This document shows positions 7,050 to 13,128 of a DNA stretch of 16,364 nt, one piece after another. Position numbers and translations under genes: made by a program. The stretch comes from an uncultured Veillonella sp. (lineage in GTDB: Bacteria; Bacillota; Negativicutes; Veillonellales; Veillonellaceae), in assembly GCA_934216375.1 (NCBI GenBank), contig CAKQBP010000008.1, positions 1 through 16,364 of the forward strand, given 5' to 3'. The notes under the pieces are model-generated. The model did not search any database, was not told the DNA's origin, and saw only the letters and a program-made list of their open reading frames with translations. Position 1 is the first letter of the stretch. Each line of letters starts with the position of its first letter.

Positions 7050-8204
7050 TTATAATTGTTTTTTCTTATTTAATTCACTATTATACGCAATAGCAGAATA
7101 GATTGCCTTTGCCACACCTTGGTGGTTATTGTCTGTCGTTTCGTATCGTGCCGCTTCTTTAATGTTCGGCTTGCTATTGCCCATGGCTACACCAGCACCC
7201 GCAAAGCGTAGCATAGATAGATCGTTTTCGCTATCCCCTAATGTCATTACCTCATCAGGACTTAAGCCCCAATGTTTTGCCAAGGCTTCTACTGCTGTGC
7301 CCTTTGTTGTGTGGGGCAAAACAAATTCTAAATTACCTTCACTAGAGAGTAACACATCATAGAAGCGTTCACGGCCTGTACCGTCGTGGGATAGGCCTTG
7401 GTATTCATCGCGTAAGTCTTGCAAGATACGTTGACGCATCGGCTCGTCACCGTAGAAGATTTGAATTTTCTCAGGTCCTTCGTCTAAGGATTCCATATGA
7501 GCTAGTAGATCACATACCATAGTCCGCGTAGCTAAGATAAATGGGCGAATATTAGGTCTAAAGAAGAAATTAGATTGCTCTATTTCACATTCAGACATCT
7601 TTACCTTTGCCGCTTCGTTGCCTTCCGCTAATGCATAGTGGTCGTAAGTTGCTCCTGGCAAACGAGTGTCTCCTGTACCAGAAATCTGATTTTTTGTAGT
7701 AGGCAGATGATTATCCATTATGCCATGAACCTTTTTATCTCCTTCATTACGTTCACTAGCACATGCCCCTAAACGTTCAGGTGTAATACATCTAGATGGC
7801 GGATACATGCCAAAGATTTGGTCTTTCACGTAGGCCTCTACATATACGCCATAGGTTAATAGTTTACGCAACAAATGTAATGCTTGTTCTTTATCAAAAC
7901 TTACGTGGAATAGACTCCGATTTTCGTCCTTATCCATTACATAAGCACCATTGGTGCACATGAAATAGCGCAAGCACGGCAGTTTTTCGATAACATCATT
8001 CATCTCATTCCAAGCACGGCCAGAAGCAATGGCTACACGAATGCCACTTTCACGAACGGCACGAATCGCCTCAATAGCATCCTCAGGAATTGCCTTTGCA
8101 TCGGTTACCAAGGTGCCATCTACATCAGATGCGATGAATCGAATGGGCTTATCCCCAGTGAGGCCTATATAATTTTTTATTTCTAATGTCTCAGTCGAGG
8201 CCAT
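7050..8204 (-). CDS. HAD-superfamily (Cof-type) phosphatase with an insertion
   Basis: A cytoplasmic phosphatase of the haloacid dehalogenase superfamily, Cof subfamily; members act on sugar phosphates and other small phosphates, and the substrate here cannot be told. Motif I is SDVDGTL with nucleophile D27 and D29; motif II is SGR at 61-63; motif III is K301; motif IV is GDSENDLS at 323-330, whose acids hold magnesium. At 384 residues it is about 100 longer than usual. Much of the excess lies in the cap at residues 143-200, a hydrophilic stretch (ERLGACASERNEGDKK onward) with no clear fold. AAGGAG precedes the ATG by 5 nt. It starts 20 bp after the M20 hydrolase stop, so the two are probably co-transcribed. 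No clear terminator follows. Confidence 0.9.
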   Translation of the reverse strand: MASTETLEIKNYIGLTGDKPIRFIASDVDGTLVTDAKAIPEDAIEAIRAVRESGIRVAIASGRAWNEMNDVIEKLPCLRYFMCTNGAYVMDKDENRSLFHVSFDKEQALHLLRKLLTYGVYVEAYVKDQIFGMYPPSRCITPERLGACASERNEGDKKVHGIMDNHLPTTKNQISGTGDTRLPGATYDHYALAEGNEAAKVKMSECEIEQSNFFFRPNIRPFILATRTMVCDLLAHMESLDEGPEKIQIFYGDEPMRQRILQDLRDEYQGLSHDGTGRERFYDVLLSSEGNLEFVLPHTTKGTAVEALAKHWGLSPDEVMTLGDSENDLSMLRFAGAGVAMGNSKPNIKEAARYETTDNNHQGVAKAIYSAIAYNSELNKKKQL

Positions 8205-8224
8205 ACATTCTCCTTCTATTCCTT

Positions 8225-9406
8225 CTATTTAGAATTATTAAATTCGGCTACGATTTCTTCTAATATTTCTGGGTTTTCTATTAATCGCAATACTGTGCCA
8301 CCAATGATGTTTGCACCGTTGATGATGGTTTGTTCAATGGTAGTCTCTAACATGGCAGCAGCGAATTCTTTAGAATGGCACACCTTTGGCTCGCCGGCCA
8401 AGCGTAATTTAGGATGGAATGCCGCACATTGATAGCTTACATTGCCAATATCTGAACTACCTCCAAGGGCTGCTGGGCCGGGCTCAAAATCGAGGCCCAT
8501 GTCGGCCATTACATCTTCGATAAGCGCTGTGCCACGATTGTTTTGGTTCATATCATCATAAGGATTGCCATAAAACTCTACATCCACAGTTGTACCTGTA
8601 CAAAGGGCCGCCCCTTCAAAGATTTTTTTGATTTGCTCGGATAAACCATTCAAGTACTCACGCTCTGTGTGACGCACGGTGACCTCTAATTCACCGAAGG
8701 CGGGGATCACATTGGATGCGGTGCCTCCTGCAATAATCCATGTGCCGATGCGCGTTTTAGGGCGCACTTGTTGGCGCATCATATCCATAGCATGGATAGC
8801 GAGTTGCACACCATTCACTGCATTGATACCGTTCCAAGGCTCGCCAGCTGCATGGGCCGGCTTACCGTGGTACTTAGCCCGGAAGCAATCGAGTGCCAAG
8901 AATTGTGAGTTAGGACGCGTTTCCTCGCCATCGAGGTGGACCATGATGGCAAAATCGTACTCTTTAAACACCCCTGCATTGCACATATCCACCTTACAGC
9001 CCATCGCTTCTTCGTCTGGTGTGCCGATAATATCGATGTCCATGTTGAAAGCTACGCCTTCTTGTTGCATTTTATGTAGTATCAATGCAGCTAACACACT
9101 CATAGAGCCACTAGCAGAGTGACCGCACGCATGGCCTACCTCTGGCAGTGCATCGTATTCACAAAGTATGGCTAAGCGGCCTTTTGGGTTGTCTACTTTC
9201 ACGGCAGATGCCTTAAAGGCAGTCGGCAAATCACAGAATTCATAGGTTACGTCCATGCCATATTTCTCAAGAACAGCGCCTATGGTTTTAACGGACTTAA
9301 ACTCCTGACTAGAAATCTCAGGATTCTTGGCTAATGTGTAATTAATGGCAAACGCATCAGGTGCGAAGCTTTTACAAAGATCAGCAAAAGTAGTTGTAAG
9401 GGACAT
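8225..9406 (-). CDS. M20-family amidohydrolase (AbgB / PM20D2-like)
   Basis: A zinc-type metallohydrolase of the M20 family that cleaves an amide or dipeptide bond. The metal region is EYDALPEVGHACGH at 83-96, with C94 and H96 as expected ligands, followed by TPDEEAMGC at 129-137 holding the catalytic and metal glutamates, and a later His in KVCHSKEF. The EYDALP and GHACGH forms match the branch that contains p-aminobenzoyl-glutamate hydrolase and PM20D2 dipeptidases rather than carboxypeptidase G2. Length, 393 residues, is normal. No signal peptide is visible, so the substrate must be imported. GGAGG lies 4 nt before the ATG. It heads a two-gene unit with the HAD hydrolase and is divergent from an amino-acid binding lipoprotein. 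The substrate is not known. Confidence 0.9.
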   Translation of the reverse strand: MSLTTTFADLCKSFAPDAFAINYTLAKNPEISSQEFKSVKTIGAVLEKYGMDVTYEFCDLPTAFKASAVKVDNPKGRLAILCEYDALPEVGHACGHSASGSMSVLAALILHKMQQEGVAFNMDIDIIGTPDEEAMGCKVDMCNAGVFKEYDFAIMVHLDGEETRPNSQFLALDCFRAKYHGKPAHAAGEPWNGINAVNGVQLAIHAMDMMRQQVRPKTRIGTWIIAGGTASNVIPAFGELEVTVRHTEREYLNGLSEQIKKIFEGAALCTGTTVDVEFYGNPYDDMNQNNRGTALIEDVMADMGLDFEPGPAALGGSSDIGNVSYQCAAFHPKLRLAGEPKVCHSKEFAAAMLETTIEQTIINGANIIGGTVLRLIENPEILEEIVAEFNNSK

Positions 9407-9430
9407 ATTGCCTCCATGTATATAACCACA

Positions 9431-9462
9431 TTATTGTAAAGGATTATGATACTCTACAATAA
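9431..9462. promoter_or_regulatory. Inverted repeat in the leader of the M20 gene
   Basis: TTATTGTA (9431-9438) and TACAATAA (9455-9462) form an 8-bp dyad with a 16-nt spacer. It sits between the predicted minus promoter and the M20 start codon. TACAAT recurs at 9492-9497 and in the plus -10 box (9525-9530), so a common regulator is possible. Confidence 0.35.
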
Positions 9463-9487
9463 AGAATAAAAAACTCGTTTACTCTTA

Positions 9488-9518
9488 ATTATACAATGTT
9501 ATTGCCTATTGGTGTAAA
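9488..9518 (-). promoter_or_regulatory. Candidate promoter of the M20-HAD pair
   Basis: On the minus strand TTTACA (9518-9513) precedes TATAAT (9493-9488) with a 19-nt spacer, slightly long. The -10 is perfect. It overlaps the plus-strand promoter at 9502-9530, so the two RNA polymerases would compete. Confidence 0.45.
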
Positions 9519-9530
9519 ATTCCGTACAAT
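9502..9530 (+). promoter_or_regulatory. Promoter of the amino-acid binding lipoprotein
   Basis: TTGCCT (9502-9507) and TACAAT (9525-9530) are separated by exactly 17 nt. The start would fall near 9537, giving a leader of about 43 nt before the ATG at 9580. Confidence 0.6.
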
Positions 9531-9579
9531 ATAAACAGAAATGTATAAACCATGTATATGGATGTTTGAGGAGGATACT

Positions 9580-10362
9580 ATGTTTAAGTTCAAAAAATTG
9601 ACAGCCATCGCCCTCGTAGCGGTAGCAGCAATGGGTTTATTGGCTGGTTGTGGCAACGACAAACCTAAAATGACACAACAAGAAGGTGTATTGCGTGTAG
9701 GTTCTGAAACTACATTCCCACCGTTCGAATTCACTGAAGGCGACAAATACGTTGGTTTCGATGTTGATTTATCCGAAGCAATTTCCAAAAAAATCGGCCT
9801 AAAAATGGAATTCAAATCCATGGGCTTCGACGCTTTGATTCCAGCTGTTCAATCTGGCGATATCGACATGATCGCAGCAGGTATCAACGCTACTCCTGAA
9901 CGCGAAAAAGTATTGGACTTCTCCGATGTATACTTTGATCAAGGCGGTTTCATCACAGTTGTGCGTAAAGACAACACTACTATCCACAATATGGATGAAT
10001 TAGCAGGTAAAACTGTAGGTGTTCAAATCGGTACAATCCCTGTTGAAATGGCTCAAAAAATTCCTAATACAACTGTAAAACAAATCGATTCCAATGCTAA
10101 TATCTTCATGGAATTGAAAGCTGGTACAATTGATGGTGCTATCATCGATAATGCTGTGGCTATGTACTACCTCAAACAAGGTGCTGATCAAGACCTTAAA
10201 CTCGTAGGCGAACCTACACAATCCCCTGGCACAGTGCTTGGCGTGAAAAAAGGCAACAAAGCTTTACAAGAAGCTGTTAACAAAGCTCTTAAAGAACTTA
10301 AAGAAGATGGCACTTACCAAAAAATCTACGACAAATGGTTCGGCGATTACAACAAAAAATAA
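9580..10362 (+). CDS. Polar amino-acid ABC transporter substrate-binding lipoprotein
   Basis: A 260-residue extracytoplasmic solute-binding protein of the SBP_bac_3 family, which delivers glutamine or other polar amino acids to an ABC permease. Residues 1-23 are a lipoprotein signal: FKFKK, a hydrophobic stretch, then LLAG before C24, the expected lipidation site. The mature part shows the two-lobe pattern with TTFPPFEF, VGFDVDLSEAI, and AAGINATPEREKVLDFSDVY near the hinge. The start is the ATG at 9580, preceded by GAGGAGG at 6 nt; an earlier in-frame ATG at 9541 would add 13 residues before the signal peptide and lacks a ribosome binding site. No permease or ATPase gene is adjacent, so it must pair with a transporter encoded elsewhere. 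A structured terminator follows. Confidence 0.94.
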   Translation: MFKFKKLTAIALVAVAAMGLLAGCGNDKPKMTQQEGVLRVGSETTFPPFEFTEGDKYVGFDVDLSEAISKKIGLKMEFKSMGFDALIPAVQSGDIDMIAAGINATPEREKVLDFSDVYFDQGGFITVVRKDNTTIHNMDELAGKTVGVQIGTIPVEMAQKIPNTTVKQIDSNANIFMELKAGTIDGAIIDNAVAMYYLKQGADQDLKLVGEPTQSPGTVLGVKKGNKALQEAVNKALKELKEDGTYQKIYDKWFGDYNKK

Positions 10363-10394
10363 TATGTATTCCTAAGAACTAGGATACATAATAA

Positions 10395-10463
10395 CCCCTC
10401 TGAAAGATTGCAGACATCACATAAAATTTGTGACAGCAGATTTTCTTCAGAGGGGATTTTTTT
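10395..10463 (+). terminator. Structured rho-independent terminator
   Basis: CCCCTCTGAA (10395-10404) pairs with TTCAGAGGGG (10446-10455), followed by A and seven T. The 41-nt interior carries its own small stem, TCACA/TGTGA. It ends the binding-protein transcript. Confidence 0.85.
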
Positions 10464-10526
10464 ATCATTTGAATCCAATACATGCTGAAGACTCTGTATT
10501 ATGCATAGATATAAATTAGAAACAGG

Positions 10527-10594
10527 CTAGTATATTGTGAGAACAGGTAACTGATAGCAGTATGATATCAATGGAGAACATACTAATATACTAG
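10527..10594. repeat. 10-bp inverted repeat upstream of the Sel1-like gene
   Basis: CTAGTATATT (10527-10536) and AATATACTAG (10585-10594) are perfect inverted copies 48 nt apart, just upstream of the -35 box of the following gene. It could be a pair of operator half-sites or a cruciform. Between 10464 and 10600 I see no gene. Confidence 0.5.
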
Positions 10595-10604
10595 TATTGC
10601 CTCT

Positions 10605-10633
10605 TTTACGGTACCTCGCGTTCGTTATATAAT
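10605..10633 (+). promoter_or_regulatory. Promoter of the Sel1-like gene
   Basis: TTTACG (10605-10610) and TATAAT (10628-10633) are 17 nt apart. Transcription would start near 10640, giving a leader of about 34 nt before the ATG at 10674. Confidence 0.6.
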
Positions 10634-10673
10634 AAATATGTATTTACTGTATACATGTATAAAAGGAGGCCTA

Positions 10674-13046
10674 ATGGCACAGTACTTTACGGAACGCCTG
10701 CAAAAGGTCTTCCACATGATTTTTACATCCTATGATCAAAAACTAGCTCAAGAAGGCTTGCGTCAATTAGAGCTCATCGTTAATAATCAGCAAACTCCCA
10801 GTCAACTAAAAGATAGAGCCTTACGAAACGACAAGACAAGCCGTCTTGAAAGTGATATAGACAATAAAGAGGATGCTCTCAAAATAGCCAATGATCCAGA
10901 GGCTCGAGAGTTAGGTGACGCCTATGCCCTCTTGGCACGCGTCTATGCAGGCCCTCGCTTTACTTGGGAAGAGTCCAACTTTCCAGAGGATAATATGCGC
11001 ACCTATCAATGCTTACACGATAGCATTCGCCGCTGTAGCCCTATCGGCACATTACAAGCTTTGCGCATCAAGGGCTCCATTACGCCTACCGTGGAGAAGG
11101 ATATGCAAATTTCCTTCGACGAAGCATTTCGCATTGTCTATGATTACGCAAGCCAAGGCGATGCGTATTGCCAGTATGTTATAGGCAATGTCTTTTTCTG
11201 GCGAGATGACAATCGCATCAGCTCCGCTGAAACTATGCTAACACCTCCGCCTATGAGTTGGACTAAACGCATTCAAAAGAGCATTACAGCAAACTCTATG
11301 CAGGATCGTATCGCCGCCTTACAAGGCACTGTACCAGATGAAACATTGCAAGAAAATGCATCTAATCTTGCGAAAGAGTGGTTTAACAAGGCCCTCGATA
11401 ACGGTCTTGCCATGTTCCAAGGGAACTTGCGGAATATCTATATCGACGAAGCCGATTTTATCAATGCGCGCCGTGTTGCCAAGACTGCGGCCGAACTTGG
11501 TAACCCTGCTATGATGCTATATACAGGCCTCGACTGCCACGAAAACGGTAAATTCGAGGATGCTTTCACGTGGTTCACTAAAGGTGCCTCCTTAGGTCAA
11601 TCTGAAAGTATCGCAGAATTAGCGGATTATTACTATCATTTCTATGATGCTAAAGCGTTACGTTCTACGATTCCCTACGATCCGGTAAAGGCTATCGGTC
11701 TCTACCGCCGTGCGGCAACGAAACAGTTTAGTGATGCAGGGTACACCGCCTTACAGGCAGCCTTTGGCTATATCTTTCACATAGGCCACCTGCCTCTTGA
11801 CTGGGGTCTCATTGCAGATTTAACACATATGGCGGCTACAAAAGATCGCTTCATATTCGCCTTGCCCTATATCGGATACATGCGAATCCACGGTTTAGGG
11901 GTAACGAAAAATATACGCTTTGGTGTGCAATCATTACTACGTGTCTTAGACGAGGAACAACGAGCCTTTGAAGAGGAGAATCGCGTTCTGTTCTATGATA
12001 TTACACGCGCTTTAACACGTGTTGCTTTAGGTTATGCCTACGAAAAAGGCTATGTAACTGGCAAACCAGATTTAGATCAAGCCGTATCCTATTACGAGCA
12101 ATCCCATCAATATATCTTATCTCATAAAGCCAATTTAGATCCGGAGCTAAAAGATATTCCTATCGATGACGAAGCAGAAGAACGCTTAGCAGCCTTTGAA
12201 GAGGTCGATGGTCATTGGCAATACAAAGAAGGTATTGCCGAGTCAACTACTACGGTGCGCCCTGCGCCTACCAACAGGCCTCAAAATGCGGCCCGCTTAT
12301 CTGTAACCATGGACGACTTCCTATGGGATACAACCTTGTACGACTGGCAAACCATTGAAACCGCCTTAGAGTCACAAGAAGAAATGAAGCTCAGCTTTTA
12401 CAATCATTTCCTATCCGTCCCAGATACATTGCGCAATATCTTTAAGGTCGATGTAAAACGGATGCTACGAGTTCACTATCAAATAAGGCTACATGGTTAT
12501 GATCCATCAGAAGAACACGAAATTATCTACAAGTCCATTTACGACAAAGAGAATACCATAAGCCTATTGAAAGAGCTTTACGATAATCATCAATTGCCTA
12601 GCCTCGAAGATAATTGGACTATCGAAAAGAACGAAGAAAAGCCAACCTGGCATTACGTGCTCGATGTGGATCAACAGCCGTTTTTGCTAGAGGAATACGA
12701 TGATGCAAACGCTATGATTCAAGCTGCATTACAAGGATTAAAAGAGAAAAAGTACGAACAAATTAATATTCGTACCCATGACTTTGTGGGTCCATCCTAT
12801 TTCATTTTCAAAGGCAATCAGTCGGCCCCTTTTAGGGTGCAGCTCTATCTGAAAGAGTCCGCCCGTCATACCATCGATGACGATGGAAACCAACAAGACA
12901 CGCCTGGTAAGACCTACTTATTTGAACAATATGTGGGGAACGAGGTGTCCTTAAACTATTGGATTCAAAAAACAATAAATACCTTGGAAATCCCTGAACT
13001 AGATAATTGGAAACAGTTAACAGTACCAAAGGATTTACAAACATAA
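10674..13046 (+). CDS. Large Sel1/TPR-like repeat protein with unrecognised C-terminal region
   Basis: A 790-residue protein with no signal peptide or membrane segment, so probably cytoplasmic. From about residue 70 to 500 it contains helical-pair repeats of the Sel1/TPR type, for example GDAYALLARVY, GNPAMMLYTGLDCHENGKFE, DAFTWFTKGASLGQSES, DPVKAIGLYRRAATKQ and ALGYAYEKGYVTGKPDLDQA. Such solenoids hold protein partners together. Residues 560-790 are different: acidic and aromatic-rich, with stretches such as TWHYVLDVDQQPFLLEEYDD, and match no family I know. ATG at 10674 is preceded by AGGAGG at 4 nt; an in-frame ATG at 10638 lies at the predicted transcription start and has no ribosome binding site. 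It is a single-gene unit with its own promoter and shares a terminator with ileS. Partner and role are unknown. Confidence 0.85.
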   Translation: MAQYFTERLQKVFHMIFTSYDQKLAQEGLRQLELIVNNQQTPSQLKDRALRNDKTSRLESDIDNKEDALKIANDPEARELGDAYALLARVYAGPRFTWEESNFPEDNMRTYQCLHDSIRRCSPIGTLQALRIKGSITPTVEKDMQISFDEAFRIVYDYASQGDAYCQYVIGNVFFWRDDNRISSAETMLTPPPMSWTKRIQKSITANSMQDRIAALQGTVPDETLQENASNLAKEWFNKALDNGLAMFQGNLRNIYIDEADFINARRVAKTAAELGNPAMMLYTGLDCHENGKFEDAFTWFTKGASLGQSESIAELADYYYHFYDAKALRSTIPYDPVKAIGLYRRAATKQFSDAGYTALQAAFGYIFHIGHLPLDWGLIADLTHMAATKDRFIFALPYIGYMRIHGLGVTKNIRFGVQSLLRVLDEEQRAFEEENRVLFYDITRALTRVALGYAYEKGYVTGKPDLDQAVSYYEQSHQYILSHKANLDPELKDIPIDDEAEERLAAFEEVDGHWQYKEGIAESTTTVRPAPTNRPQNAARLSVTMDDFLWDTTLYDWQTIETALESQEEMKLSFYNHFLSVPDTLRNIFKVDVKRMLRVHYQIRLHGYDPSEEHEIIYKSIYDKENTISLLKELYDNHQLPSLEDNWTIEKNEEKPTWHYVLDVDQQPFLLEEYDDANAMIQAALQGLKEKKYEQINIRTHDFVGPSYFIFKGNQSAPFRVQLYLKESARHTIDDDGNQQDTPGKTYLFEQYVGNEVSLNYWIQKTINTLEIPELDNWKQLTVPKDLQT

Positions 13047-13127
13047 AAAAGACCATCCCCAGTGAACTGCAATCCAAAAATTGTGTCCAATTTTTGGAAG
13101 CGAAGTTCAGAGGATGGTCTTTTTTTT
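13045..13127. terminator. Bidirectional nested terminator shared with ileS
   Basis: Three nested stems: GACCATCC/GGATGGTC (13051-13058 with 13112-13119), TGAACT/AGTTCA (13063-13068 with 13104-13109) and an 11-bp inner stem TCCAAAAATTG/CAATTTTTGGA around a TGTC loop (13084-13087). A run of T follows on the plus strand and of A precedes, so it ends the convergent Sel1-like and ileS transcripts. Confidence 0.9.
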
Positions 13128-13128
13128 A

